From Rhodanobacter sp. LX-99 (GTDB lineage Bacteria > Pseudomonadota > Gammaproteobacteria > Xanthomonadales > Rhodanobacteraceae), in contig NZ_JAHFVL010000001.1 of NCBI RefSeq assembly GCF_018599185.1, positions 62,001-126,000 of the forward strand: 64,000 nt of DNA, read 5' to 3'. Positions within the stretch are counted from its first letter, which is position 1, and each line of letters begins with the position of its first letter. The notes under the pieces are model-generated. The model saw only the letters and a list, made by a program, of their open reading frames with translations, did not search any database and was not told where the DNA came from. A program made the translations under genes and the position numbers. Shown here one piece after another: positions 26,679 through 35,521 of this stretch.

Positions 26679-26683
26679 AAAAA

Positions 26684-27889
26684 TTAGAGCGCTTCGAACA
26701 CGCCCGCCGCGCCCATGCCGGTGCCGATGCACATGGTCACCATGCCGTACTTCTGCTTGCGACGGCGCATGCCGTGCACGAGCGTGGCGATGCGCACGGC
26801 ACCGGTGGCGCCGAGCGGGTGGCCCAGCGCGATGGCGCCGCCGAGCGGGTTGACCTTGCCCGGGTCGAGGCCGAGGTCGCCGATCACGGCGAGCGCCTGG
26901 GCGGCGAAGGCTTCGTTGAGCTCGATCCAGTCCAGCTGGTCCTGGCTGATGCCGGTCTGGCGCAGCGCCTTGGGGATCGCTTCCTTCGGGCCGATGCCCA
27001 TCACTTCGGGCGGCACGCCGGCGACGGAGAAGCCGACGAAGCGCGCCAGCGGCTGCAGGTTGTATTGCTTGATGGCCTTTTCGCTGGCGAGCAGCACGGC
27101 GCCGGCGCCGTCGGACATCTGGCTGGAGTTGCCGGCGGTGACGGTGCCGCCGAACTGGCCGTTGCGGAACACGGTCTTCAGCTTGGCCAGCACCTCGGGC
27201 GTGGTGCCGGCGCGCGGGCCCTCGTCCTGGTCGATGACGCGGCTGTCGGTGGTGATGCCGCGGGTGGCGAGGTCGGGGTAGTGGTCATCGAGCTGGAACG
27301 GAGTGATCTCGTCCTTGAACTCGCCGGCGGCCTGGGCGGCCAGCGCACGGCGGTGGCTTTCCACCGAGAACGCGTCCTGCTGCTCGCGGCTGACTTTCCA
27401 CTGCTTGGCCACGTTCTCGGCGGTGATGCCCATGCCGTAGGCGATGCCGATGTTGTCGTCCTGGAAGATGGCCGGGTTCATCGCGACCTTGTGGCCCATC
27501 ATCGGCACCATGCTCATGCTCTCGGTACCGCCGGCGAGCATCAGGTCGTCCAGGCCCAGGCGGATGCGGTCGGCGGCCATCGCCACCGACTGCAGGCCGG
27601 AGGAGCAGAAGCGGTTGACGGTGACGCCGGGCACGGTGTGCGGCAGGCCGGCCAGCAGCAGGCCGATGCGCGCCACGTTCATGCCTTGCTCGGCCTCGGG
27701 CATGGCGCAGCCGATGATGACGTCGCCGATCTGGTGCGGGTCGATGCCCGGTGCCTGCGCCATCACGGTACGGATCACGTGGGCGAGCATGTCGTCCGGG
27801 CGGGTGTTGCGGAACACGCCGCGCGGCGCCTTGCCGACCGGGGTGCGGGTGGCGGCGACGATGTAGGCATCTTGCACTTGTTTGGTCAT
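26684..27889 (-). CDS. fadA: Acetyl-CoA C-acyltransferase (3-ketoacyl-CoA thiolase)
   Basis: 401 aa. The nucleophile Cys95 is in VNRFCSSGLQ, the histidine in GGAIALGHPLGATG and the second cysteine in MCIGTGMGAAG, all three thiolase signatures. It cleaves 3-ketoacyl-CoA to acetyl-CoA and a shortened acyl-CoA, the last step of beta-oxidation. It lies downstream of the FadN-type multifunctional enzyme on the same strand, with a pair of repeats in the 139-base gap. Confidence 0.93.
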   Translation of the reverse strand: MTKQVQDAYIVAATRTPVGKAPRGVFRNTRPDDMLAHVIRTVMAQAPGIDPHQIGDVIIGCAMPEAEQGMNVARIGLLLAGLPHTVPGVTVNRFCSSGLQSVAMAADRIRLGLDDLMLAGGTESMSMVPMMGHKVAMNPAIFQDDNIGIAYGMGITAENVAKQWKVSREQQDAFSVESHRRALAAQAAGEFKDEITPFQLDDHYPDLATRGITTDSRVIDQDEGPRAGTTPEVLAKLKTVFRNGQFGGTVTAGNSSQMSDGAGAVLLASEKAIKQYNLQPLARFVGFSVAGVPPEVMGIGPKEAIPKALRQTGISQDQLDWIELNEAFAAQALAVIGDLGLDPGKVNPLGGAIALGHPLGATGAVRIATLVHGMRRRKQKYGMVTMCIGTGMGAAGVFEAL

Positions 27890-27945
27890 GGGATTTGCTC
27901 CGTGGCGTCGCGCGTGAAGCAGCGACGCGTCTTCAGTTTTTGATC

Positions 27946-27971
27946 GTCATCCCAGCGCAAGCTGGGATCCA
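27946..27971 (+). repeat. Palindromic intergenic repeat, copy 4
   Basis: GTCATCCCAGCGCAAGCTGG followed by GATCCA, between the two beta-oxidation genes. It pairs in inverse orientation with copy 5, and the two could form a longer stem. Confidence 0.65.
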
Positions 27972-27997
27972 GTGTCGCTGTCGTGGATCAAAGTCGC

Positions 27998-28024
27998 TGG
28001 ACCCAGCTTGCGCTGGGGTGACGA
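27998..28024 (-). repeat. Palindromic intergenic repeat, copy 5
   Basis: TGGACCCAGCTTGCGCTGGG followed by GTGACGA, an inverted copy of the element at 27946. It lies immediately past the stop of the fadN-like gene. Confidence 0.65.
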
Positions 28025-28028
28025 CCCT

Positions 28029-30416
28029 TCAGTTCCTCAGCGGTTTGCCGGTGCTCATGGTGTGGGCGATGCGGGCCTGGGTTTTCTCGGTCTTCGCCAG
28101 TTCCACGAAGTGCCTGCGCTCCAGTGCCAGCAGCCATTCCTCGTCGACCATCGAACCACGCTCGATCACGCCGCCGCACAGGGTGTCGGCGATGCGCGCG
28201 GCGATGTCCACGTCGTGCTCGGAGGCGAAGTAGCCGGCCTGCAGGTTGGCCAGCGAGGCACGGAAGGTGGCGGTGCCCACGTCGCCGGCGACCGCGATCG
28301 CACGCGCCGGCAGCGGCGGACGGTAGCCGCTTTCGGCCAGCGCGCTCGCCACCTGCTTGGCGACATAGAGCAGTTCGTAAGCGTTGAACACGACCACATC
28401 GCTGTCGCGCAGCAGGCCCATGTTCTTCGCCTCGATCGCGCTCGACGAGACCTTGGCCATCGCCACGGTTTCGAACACCTTCTTCAGTTCCTCGAACGGG
28501 TCGGTCGGGTTGGCCCTGGCTGCGCGCACGGCCAGCTCGTGCAGGCCGCCACCGGCCGGCAGCAGGCCCACGCCGGCCTCGACCAGGCCGATGTAGCTTT
28601 CGAGTGCTGCAACCGTCCGCGCGGAATGCATCTGGAACTCGCAGCCGCCGCCGAACGCCATGCCGCGTACCGCGGCCACCACCGGCACCAGCGAGTGCTT
28701 GATCGCCATGCTGGTGCGCTGGAAGTTGGCGACCATCTTCTCGAAGTCGTCGAACTTGCCGGCCTGCAGCAGGCCCAGCGCACCCTTGAGATCCGCGCCG
28801 GCGGAGAACGGCTCGCCGGTCTGCCAGATCACCACGGCCTTCAGCTTCTCTTCGGCCAGCTTGATCGCATGCTGCACGCCGTCGAGCACGAAGTCGTTGA
28901 CCGTGTTCATCTTGGTCTTGAACGAGAGGATGCCGATGCCGTCGTCGCCCATCGTCCACAGGCGCACGCCATCGTTCTCCCACACGGTGGTGCCTTGGTC
29001 GAATTTCTCACCGATCAGCGGATCGGGGAACAGCTGGCGCTGGTAGACCGGATGCTGCGAACGCGGCTTGTCGGCGTTGGCGCTGGCCGAGTACGAACCG
29101 CCCTTGCCATGGACGCCTTTACGGCCATCCGTCACCCACGCCGGCAACGGCGCCTTGCTCATCGCCTTGCCGGCGGCGATGTCTTCGTTGATCCAGCCGG
29201 CGACCTGCTGCCAGCCGGCGGCCTGCCAAGTCTCGAACGGGCCGAGCTTCCAGCCGTAACCCCAGCGGATCGCGAAGTCGACGTCGCGCGCGGTGTCGGC
29301 GATGTCGGCCAGATGGTAGGCGGTGTAGTGGAACAGGTCGCGGAAGATGGCCCACAGGAACTGGGCCTGCGGATCGGCCGACGCACGCAGCTTGCCGAAC
29401 TTCTCGGCCGGGTCCTTGATCGCCAGGATCGCGGCGACTTCGTCTGAGGCTTTCTGCTCGGACGGGCGATAGTCCTGCTTCACCACGTCCAGCACCACGA
29501 TGTCCTTGCCGGCCTTCCTGTAGAAGCCGGCGCCGTTCTTCTGGCCCAGCGCGCCTTTCTCGATCAGGCCGGCGAGCCACACCGGCGCCTTGAAGTATTC
29601 GTGCCACGGATCGTCGGGCAGCGTGTCGGCCATGGTCTTGATGACGTGGGCCATGGTGTCCAGGCCAACCACGTCGGCGGTGCGGTAGGTGGCGCTCTTC
29701 GGACGACCAACGGCGGGGCCGGTCAATGCGTCGACGGTGTCGAAGCCGAGCTTGAACTGCTCGGTATGGTGCATGGTGGCCAGCATCGAGAACACGCCGA
29801 TGCGGTTGCCGATGAAGTTCGGAGTGTCCTTGGCGATCACCACGCCCTTGCCGACGGTGGTGGTGAGGAAGGCTTCGAGGCCGTCCAGCACGTTCTTGTC
29901 GGTGAGCCGGGTCGGGATCAGCTCGACCAGGTGCATGTAGCGCGGCGGGTTGAAGAAGTGCACGCCCGAGAAGCGGTGGCGCATTTCCTCCGGCAGCGCC
30001 TCGGCCAGGCCGTTGATCGACAGGCCCGAAGTGTTGGAGGCGATGATCGCGGTCTTCGACAGGTGCCCGGCGATCTTCTTGTACAGATCCAGCTTCCAGT
30101 CCATCCGCTCGGCGATCGCCTCGATCACCAGGTCGACGTCCTTCAGGTGGTCGAGGTCGTCGTCGTAGTTGGCCGGGACGATCGCGGCGGCCAGATTCTT
30201 GTCGGCCAGCGGGGCGGGCGACAGCTTGGCCAGGTTGGCGATGGCCTTCTGCGCGATACCGCTCTTCGGGCCTTCCTTGGCAGGCAAGTCGAACAGCACG
30301 GTTTCGACACCGGCGTTGGTCAGGTGCGCGGCGATCTGCGCGCCCATGACACCGGCGCCCAGCACGGCGGCCTTGCGGATGCGCAGCGCTGATGTGGGTG
30401 AGGATGCAGCGGTCAT
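28029..30416 (-). CDS. Bifunctional 3-hydroxyacyl-CoA dehydrogenase / enoyl-CoA hydratase (FadN type)
   Basis: 795 aa with the dehydrogenase first and the hydratase last, the order of Bacillus FadN rather than E. coli FadB. The NAD motif VLGAGVMGAQIAAHL is at about 18-32, with VHFFNPPRYMHLVELI near 150-165; the hydratase domain starts near 485 with GEPFSAGADLKG and GMAFGGGCEFQMH. It performs two middle steps of beta-oxidation. The ATG at 30416 follows GGAGAAGCC. It lies 38 bases downstream of the TetR regulator, so the regulator is probably first in the operon. Confidence 0.92.
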   Translation of the reverse strand: MTAASSPTSALRIRKAAVLGAGVMGAQIAAHLTNAGVETVLFDLPAKEGPKSGIAQKAIANLAKLSPAPLADKNLAAAIVPANYDDDLDHLKDVDLVIEAIAERMDWKLDLYKKIAGHLSKTAIIASNTSGLSINGLAEALPEEMRHRFSGVHFFNPPRYMHLVELIPTRLTDKNVLDGLEAFLTTTVGKGVVIAKDTPNFIGNRIGVFSMLATMHHTEQFKLGFDTVDALTGPAVGRPKSATYRTADVVGLDTMAHVIKTMADTLPDDPWHEYFKAPVWLAGLIEKGALGQKNGAGFYRKAGKDIVVLDVVKQDYRPSEQKASDEVAAILAIKDPAEKFGKLRASADPQAQFLWAIFRDLFHYTAYHLADIADTARDVDFAIRWGYGWKLGPFETWQAAGWQQVAGWINEDIAAGKAMSKAPLPAWVTDGRKGVHGKGGSYSASANADKPRSQHPVYQRQLFPDPLIGEKFDQGTTVWENDGVRLWTMGDDGIGILSFKTKMNTVNDFVLDGVQHAIKLAEEKLKAVVIWQTGEPFSAGADLKGALGLLQAGKFDDFEKMVANFQRTSMAIKHSLVPVVAAVRGMAFGGGCEFQMHSARTVAALESYIGLVEAGVGLLPAGGGLHELAVRAARANPTDPFEELKKVFETVAMAKVSSSAIEAKNMGLLRDSDVVVFNAYELLYVAKQVASALAESGYRPPLPARAIAVAGDVGTATFRASLANLQAGYFASEHDVDIAARIADTLCGGVIERGSMVDEEWLLALERRHFVELAKTEKTQARIAHTMSTGKPLRN

Positions 30417-30454
30417 TGGCTTCTCCGAGGATGCAAAGGGGTGGGGCAGGTAGG

Positions 30455-31081
30455 TCAGGGATGGCTGAGCCCGGCGACGGCGAAGCGGATCAGGTGCTGG
30501 GCGGTCTGTTCGCGATGGGCGTGCTCGCTGACGTCGCTCTTGCGCTGGATCATGCCGAAGCCGGACATCGCGTGGGTCAGTGCGCCGGTGACCAGGTCGA
30601 TGCGCCAGTACAGCTCTTCCTTGCTCAGCTGCGGCAGCAGGCGCGCGAATTCGGCGGTGAACTGGCGCATCACGTGACCGTAGTTCGCGGACAGGAACTG
30701 GCGCAGGGTGTCGTCGTGCTCGGCGAATGCCCGCGCCAGCACGCGCATGAACAAGGCGCCGCTATCGTCGTGCGACAAGTCCAGGGCGGGGCGGATGAAC
30801 GCTTCCAGCACGTCCTCGAGGGTGGTTTCCGGGGCGCCGGCGATCCTGGCGAGTGCCGCCAGTCGGCGTTCATTCAGTGCGTCCAGCCGGCGCCGGAACA
30901 CCTCCTCGACCAGCTTGTCCTTGGAGCCGAAGTGGTAATTGACCGCGGCCAGGTTGACCCCGGCGGCGGTCGTCAGCTGGCGCAACGAGGCACCGTCGAA
31001 GCCGCGCTGGGCGAACAGGACCTCGGCGGCACCGAGTATCCGTTCCTTGGTTGAGCCGGAGCTGTTCACGGGCGAAACCAT
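30455..31081 (-). CDS. TetR family fatty-acid regulator (PsrA-like)
   Basis: 208 aa from the ATG at 31081. The DNA-binding part TTAAGVNLAAVNYHFGSKDKL is nearly the same as in Pseudomonas PsrA, and the C-terminal ligand domain is of the matching length. PsrA represses beta-oxidation genes until it binds long-chain fatty acids. Two sites upstream (31101 and 31142) match the PsrA box. The gene begins an operon with the FadN-type enzyme and thiolase, which fits self-repression. The frame extends to 31120 but that would place the start inside the operator. Confidence 0.85.
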   Translation of the reverse strand: MVSPVNSSGSTKERILGAAEVLFAQRGFDGASLRQLTTAAGVNLAAVNYHFGSKDKLVEEVFRRRLDALNERRLAALARIAGAPETTLEDVLEAFIRPALDLSHDDSGALFMRVLARAFAEHDDTLRQFLSANYGHVMRQFTAEFARLLPQLSKEELYWRIDLVTGALTHAMSGFGMIQRKSDVSEHAHREQTAQHLIRFAVAGLSHP

Positions 31082-31100
31082 CCATCGGCCACGGGCCGGT

Positions 31101-31116
31101 TCAAACGATCGTTTGA
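31101..31116. promoter_or_regulatory. PsrA-type operator, perfect palindrome
   Basis: TCAAACGATCGTTTGA is a perfect 16-base palindrome, matching the PsrA pattern CAAAC-N4-GTTTG. It lies 20 bases before the regulator start. Confidence 0.8.
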
Positions 31117-31141
31117 GCATACGCGGACAGCTCCGGGGCCG

Positions 31142-31157
31142 TCAAACAGTCGTTTGT
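31142..31157. promoter_or_regulatory. Second PsrA-type operator
   Basis: TCAAACAGTCGTTTGT keeps both CAAAC and GTTTG half-sites with a four-base spacer. It lies 25 bases from the first site, between the regulator and the divergent ndk, whose TAGAAT box is at 31187-31192. Confidence 0.75.
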
Positions 31158-31309
31158 TGCAAACACCCGGCGACTTGCGTATGAGTTAGAATCTGTCAAA
31201 CTTTCGTGAGCTAAATCCGCAATCCTTGTCGGAATTAGCCGATTCCGCCGGCCTGGGGGCCGGCCATGACCCCTTTCCCTATCCATCCGTTTTTCCGGAG
31301 CAGACCCGT

Positions 31310-31735
31310 ATGGCGCTGGAGCGCACTCTTTCCATCATCAAGCCCGATGCCGTTGCCAAGAACGTCATCGGCGAAATCTATGCCCGTTTCGAGAAGGCCG
31401 GCCTGAAGATCGTGGCCGCGCGCATGAAGCAGCTGTCGCGCCAGGAAGCCGAAGGCTTCTACGCCGTGCACCGCGAGCGCCCGTTCTTCAAGGCACTGGT
31501 CGAGTTCATGATCTCGGGTCCGGTGATGATCACCGCGCTGGAAGGCGAGAACGCCGTGCTGGCCCATCGCGACCTGATGGGCGCCACCAATCCGAAGGAA
31601 GCCGCGCCGGGCACGATCCGCGCCGACTTCGCCGACTCCATCGACGCCAATGCCGTGCATGGCTCCGATGCGGCGGATACCGCCAAGGTGGAGATCGCTT
31701 ACTTCTTCGCCGCGACGGACGTACTTTCGAGGTAA
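31310..31735 (+). CDS. ndk: Nucleoside diphosphate kinase
   Basis: 141 aa, standard length. It balances NTP pools by phosphate transfer through His117 in the NAVHGSDA motif. The start [15 protein letters not shown] is the family N-terminus; GGAG lies nine bases upstream at 31297-31300. An upstream in-frame ATG at 31226 lacks a site. It heads the block with rlmN and pilF and is divergent from the fatty-acid regulator. Confidence 0.96.
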   Translation: MALERTLSIIKPDAVAKNVIGEIYARFEKAGLKIVAARMKQLSRQEAEGFYAVHRERPFFKALVEFMISGPVMITALEGENAVLAHRDLMGATNPKEAAPGTIRADFADSIDANAVHGSDAADTAKVEIAYFFAATDVLSR

Positions 31736-31803
31736 CTTGTGCGTTCATCCATGAACGCGGAGATCAAGAAGCGGCCATCCGTGACCGCACTCTTCAGAAA
31801 ATC

Positions 31804-32949
31804 ATGAACCAGGCAACCATCACTTCATCCGATCAGGCCACCGCCAAGGTCAACCTGCTCGACTTCGATCGCCAGGGTCTGCGTGATTTCTTCACGCGGA
31901 TCGGCGAGAAGCCGTATCGTGCCGAGCAGGTGATGAAGTGGATCTACCACGACCTGGAAGACAACTTCGAGAACATGACCGACGTGGGCAAGGCGCTGCG
32001 CGCCAAGCTCACCGAGGCCTGCTATATCGGTGCGCCGAAGACGCTGCTGGACAAGATGGCCACCGACGGCACGCACAAGTGGCTGCTGGGCATGGACAGC
32101 GGCAACGCGATCGAGACGGTGTACATCCCCGAACCGACCCGCGGCACCTTGTGCGTGTCCTCGCAGATCGGTTGCGCGCTGAACTGCAGCTTCTGCTCGA
32201 CCGGCGCACAGGGCTTCAACCGCAACCTGTCCACCGCCGAGATCATCGGCCAGGTGTGGGTGGCGGCGAAATACCTGGGCAACGTCACCCACCAGAACCG
32301 CCGCATCACCAACGTGGTGATGATGGGCATGGGCGAACCGCTGGCGAATTTCGACAACGTGCTGAAGGCGATGCGTCTGATGCGCGACGACCTGGGCTTT
32401 GGCTTGGCGGCCAAGCGCGTCACCCTGTCCACTGCCGGCATGGTGCCGCTGATCGACCAGCTGTCGGACGCCATCGACGTGTCGCTGGCGGTGTCGCTGC
32501 ATGCGGCCAACGACGATCTGCGCACCGAACTGATGCCGATCAACAAGCGCTACCCGATCGCCGATCTGCTGGCAGCCTGCCAGCGCTGGATAGCGCGCAA
32601 GCCGCGTACCTCGATCACCTTCGAATACACCTTGATGAAGGGGATCAACGACCAGCCCGAGCACGCCCGCCAGCTGATCAAGCTGATGCGCAAGCTGCCG
32701 ACGTGCAAGGTCAACCTGATTCCGTTCAATCCTTTCCCGGGCACCCAGTTCAAGCGCTCCGACGCCGACGACATCCACGCGTTCCAGACACAGCTGCTGA
32801 ATGCCGGGGTATTGACCATGTTGCGGCGTACCCGCGGCGACGACATCGATGCCGCCTGTGGCCAGCTGGCCGGGCAGGTCACCGATCGCACCCGGCGCAG
32901 CGCCGACATACGCAAGCGGCAGGACGAGGGGACACTGCATGCGATTTGA
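31804..32949 (+). CDS. rlmN: Dual-specificity 23S rRNA/tRNA adenine-C2 methyltransferase RlmN
   Basis: 381 aa. It is a radical-SAM enzyme that methylates A2503 of 23S rRNA and A37 of some tRNAs. The cluster cysteines are Cys124, Cys128 and Cys131 (CALNCSFC); the C-terminal methyl-carrying cysteine lies in DIDAACGQL. The [10 protein letters not shown] segment is also typical. It overlaps pilF by 11 bases. Confidence 0.96.
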   Translation: MNQATITSSDQATAKVNLLDFDRQGLRDFFTRIGEKPYRAEQVMKWIYHDLEDNFENMTDVGKALRAKLTEACYIGAPKTLLDKMATDGTHKWLLGMDSGNAIETVYIPEPTRGTLCVSSQIGCALNCSFCSTGAQGFNRNLSTAEIIGQVWVAAKYLGNVTHQNRRITNVVMMGMGEPLANFDNVLKAMRLMRDDLGFGLAAKRVTLSTAGMVPLIDQLSDAIDVSLAVSLHAANDDLRTELMPINKRYPIADLLAACQRWIARKPRTSITFEYTLMKGINDQPEHARQLIKLMRKLPTCKVNLIPFNPFPGTQFKRSDADDIHAFQTQLLNAGVLTMLRRTRGDDIDAACGQLAGQVTDRTRRSADIRKRQDEGTLHAI

Positions 32950-33727
32950 CCGGGTACTGATCCTCTGCCTGCTGCTGCCGCTGGCCGGCTGCATCACCAC
33001 GCGCACCGACAGCAGTGCGCTGGGCAAGAGCATGCCGCAGTCCAGCAAGGCGGAGCAGGCCGAGGATGCCGCCCGGATACATACCGAACTGGGCCAGCGC
33101 TACATGGCCTCCGGCGACCTGCAGACGGCGCTGGAAAAACTCACCAAGGCGCTGCAGTTCGACCCCAACTACGCGCCGGCGCATACCGTGATCGCGGTGC
33201 TGTACGAGCGCATCAACAAGCTGCCCGAAGCCGAGCAGCATTACCGCAAGGCGGTGGCGCTGGAGCCGGCCAAGGGCGCACCGAACAACAATCTCGGCGT
33301 CTTCCTGTGCCACACCGGGAAAATCGCCGAGGCGAACCAGTATTTCCAGAAAGCCGTCGCCGATCCGTTCTACCAGACCCCCGATGTGGCGCTGACCAAT
33401 GCCGGCGTCTGCCAGCTGCGCGCCAATGACGTTGCCGGGGCTGAAGCGAGTTTTCGTGACGCCATCGCAAGAAATCCCAAGAATGCGGAGGCACTCTTCC
33501 AGCTTGCGAATACGCTTTATCTGAATAAGGATGCATTTCGCGCCAGGGCTTTTCTCCAGCGGTTCGATGCGCTGGGCCAGCCGACTGCCGCGTCGCTCAA
33601 GCTAGGCCACGATATCGAAACCCGTCTGGGCAACCCGGAAGGTGCCCTCACTTACAGCAAGCGATTGCTCAGCCAGTTCCCGGACTCGGAGCAGGCGCAC
33701 GCCCTAGACACAACTGCCAGCCCATGA
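32939..33727 (+). CDS. pilF: Type IV pilus biogenesis/stability lipoprotein PilF (PilW)
   Basis: 262 aa. The N-terminus is a lipoprotein signal with the lipobox LAGC (Cys about 19), followed by tetratricopeptide repeats ([19 protein letters not shown] onwards). In Pseudomonas it helps the PilQ secretin form its multimer in the outer membrane. The ATG at 32939 overlaps the end of rlmN, and the stop overlaps the next start (ATGA). Confidence 0.9.
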   Translation: MRFDRVLILCLLLPLAGCITTRTDSSALGKSMPQSSKAEQAEDAARIHTELGQRYMASGDLQTALEKLTKALQFDPNYAPAHTVIAVLYERINKLPEAEQHYRKAVALEPAKGAPNNNLGVFLCHTGKIAEANQYFQKAVADPFYQTPDVALTNAGVCQLRANDVAGAEASFRDAIARNPKNAEALFQLANTLYLNKDAFRARAFLQRFDALGQPTAASLKLGHDIETRLGNPEGALTYSKRLLSQFPDSEQAHALDTTASP

Positions 33728-34716
33728 CCTCCATGCAACCTCAATCTACCGAGCAGGGTTCCAGCGAGCCCGGGCTGTTCGGTATCAATTTGCCCAACAT
33801 GGACGTGTCGTCGACACCCCCTCACACGGTAAGTTTCGGCAGTCGCCTGCATGCGGCGCGTGAAGCCCAGGGCCTGGACCTGGAAGCCTGCGCGCATTCG
33901 CTGAAATTGCCCGCCCGGGTGCTGCGCCAGCTCGAACGCGACCAGTACGATGGCATCGATTCCAAGATCTACCTGGGCAGCTACATCAACAAGTATGGCC
34001 GCCACCTGGGCATCAACGAGGCATCGATCCAGGTCGAGCTCGACCGCATCAGGCAGATCGAGGCGCCGCTGGTAGCCACCGGCGGCATCTCGCACTCGCG
34101 CTTCCTGCTGGACCGTTACGCCACTGCCGCCACCTACGTCGTGCTGACCGCGGTGATCGTGGTGCCGATGATCTGGCTGGGCGTGCGCGGCACGCTGGAT
34201 CGCGACCTCAGCCATCTCGCTCCGCTGGATGCCGCCCCGGTGGCCCAGCTGGAAACGCCTGCCACCAACAAGGCAGTTGCCGACGGAAAGGCCGGTGACT
34301 CGATCCCGAAGGCGCCGCCTGCAGCCATGCCGCAGCCGGAACAGGATCAGCCGCTGCTGGCCTCGATGGCGCCATTCCCGAACCTGGAAAGCGCCAGCCT
34401 GTCGCAGGCCAAGCCGGCTGCATCAGTCGCCGCCATCGGTACCGGCGGCCACAACCTGAGCCTCAACCTCTCGGCGGCCAGTTGGGTCGAAGTGACCCAG
34501 GCCGACGGTACGCGGCTGGAATACGGCCTGCTCGCGGCCGGCAGCAGCAAGACCTATCACAGCGACCAGCCACTGGATGTGCGCATCGGCAATGCCGCCG
34601 GCGCACAGGTCAGCATCGACGGCAAGTCGATCGGCCTGGACGATTTCCGGCGCGCCAACGTGGCGCGTTTTCGCGTGCAGACGCAGGACGGCACGGCCTC
34701 CGCCACCAGCTTCTGA
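33724..34716 (+). CDS. RodZ-like helix-turn-helix membrane protein
   Basis: 330 aa. An N-terminal HTH domain (about 35-105; FGSRLHAAREAQGLDLEACAHSL) is followed by a single membrane helix near 138-160, a Pro/Ala linker and a C-terminal DUF4115 domain (SWVEVTQADGTRLEYGLL). This is the RodZ plan: it links MreB filaments to the envelope for rod shape. It is translationally coupled to pilF. In many relatives ispG and hisS come next; here they do not. Confidence 0.88.
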   Translation: MTSMQPQSTEQGSSEPGLFGINLPNMDVSSTPPHTVSFGSRLHAAREAQGLDLEACAHSLKLPARVLRQLERDQYDGIDSKIYLGSYINKYGRHLGINEASIQVELDRIRQIEAPLVATGGISHSRFLLDRYATAATYVVLTAVIVVPMIWLGVRGTLDRDLSHLAPLDAAPVAQLETPATNKAVADGKAGDSIPKAPPAAMPQPEQDQPLLASMAPFPNLESASLSQAKPAASVAAIGTGGHNLSLNLSAASWVEVTQADGTRLEYGLLAAGSSKTYHSDQPLDVRIGNAAGAQVSIDGKSIGLDDFRRANVARFRVQTQDGTASATSF

Positions 34717-34870
34717 TCGCCATTCGGGGCCGCTGCGAGCGGCCCATTTCGGTTATGCTTGCCCACTCGGTCCGCTCGGCAACGAGCGGGTATGACCGGC
34801 TTTTCCCTTTGTTTACCGCACCGGCCTGTGCACGCGTCTGCGGGCGCGCGGCCTTTTGAATGGTGATTGC

Positions 34871-35521
34871 ATGGCATTTGAAGAATACGACAAGTACGAA
34901 CAGAGCGAGCTGGTTCAGAAGTGGCTGCGCGACAACGGCGTGTCGATCATCGCCGGCATCGTTATTGGCCTGGTCGGCATTTTCGGTTGGCAGCAGTGGC
35001 GCAGCCACCAGGCCCGGAACGAGGGCCAGGCCTCCCAGCTCTACCAGCAGATGCAGATCGCGCAGGCGTCCGGCAAGCCGGACACCGCTTCGCAGCTGAC
35101 CGACCAGCTGATGAAGGATTACGCGAAGTCGCCGTTCACCGTATTTGCCGTCAGCGAGCGCGCCAAGCAGCAGGTGCAGGCCAAGCAGCTGGACAAGGCC
35201 GAGGCATCCCTGAAGTGGGCCGAGAGCCACGCCACCGCTCCGGCGTTGAAGTCGTTGACGCTGTTGCGCATCGCACAGGTGGAACTGGCCCGCGACAACG
35301 GCAAGGAGGCGCTGGCCACGCTCGATCGCATCCCGGCCGACAGCTATCAGGGGCTGGCGCAGGAACTCCGCGGTGATGTGCTGGTCAAGCTTGGACGTTC
35401 CGACGAAGCACGCAAGGCCTATCAGACGGCCTTGTCGGCGTTGGGCGAGGAAGCGCCGCAACGCGGTGCCTTGCAGATGAAACTCGATGATTTGGCCGTG
35501 GCCGGGAAGCAGGGTGCATGA
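34871..35521 (+). CDS. YfgM-like TPR membrane protein (SecYEG ancillary subunit)
   Basis: 216 aa. A short cytoplasmic N-terminus (MAFEEYDKYEQSELVQKW) precedes a membrane helix at about 26-42, then periplasmic TPR-like helices. YfgM of E. coli works with PpiD at the translocon. It shares a four-base overlap with bamB, the conserved gene pair. Confidence 0.9.
   Translation: MAFEEYDKYEQSELVQKWLRDNGVSIIAGIVIGLVGIFGWQQWRSHQARNEGQASQLYQQMQIAQASGKPDTASQLTDQLMKDYAKSPFTVFAVSERAKQQVQAKQLDKAEASLKWAESHATAPALKSLTLLRIAQVELARDNGKEALATLDRIPADSYQGLAQELRGDVLVKLGRSDEARKAYQTALSALGEEAPQRGALQMKLDDLAVAGKQGA

Larger units (their letters stand above)
26365..26683. other. Intergenic region carrying repeat copies
   Basis: The 319 bases between the convergent amidohydrolase and thiolase genes contain no gene. 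They hold three copies of a short palindromic repeat, listed separately. One copy lies next to the thiolase stop and may serve as its terminator. Confidence 0.6.

Noticed and set aside
26408..28024. Repeat cluster as a possible CRISPR array
   Set aside because: Copies are imperfect, in both orientations and irregularly spaced, with a gene in between; no cas genes.
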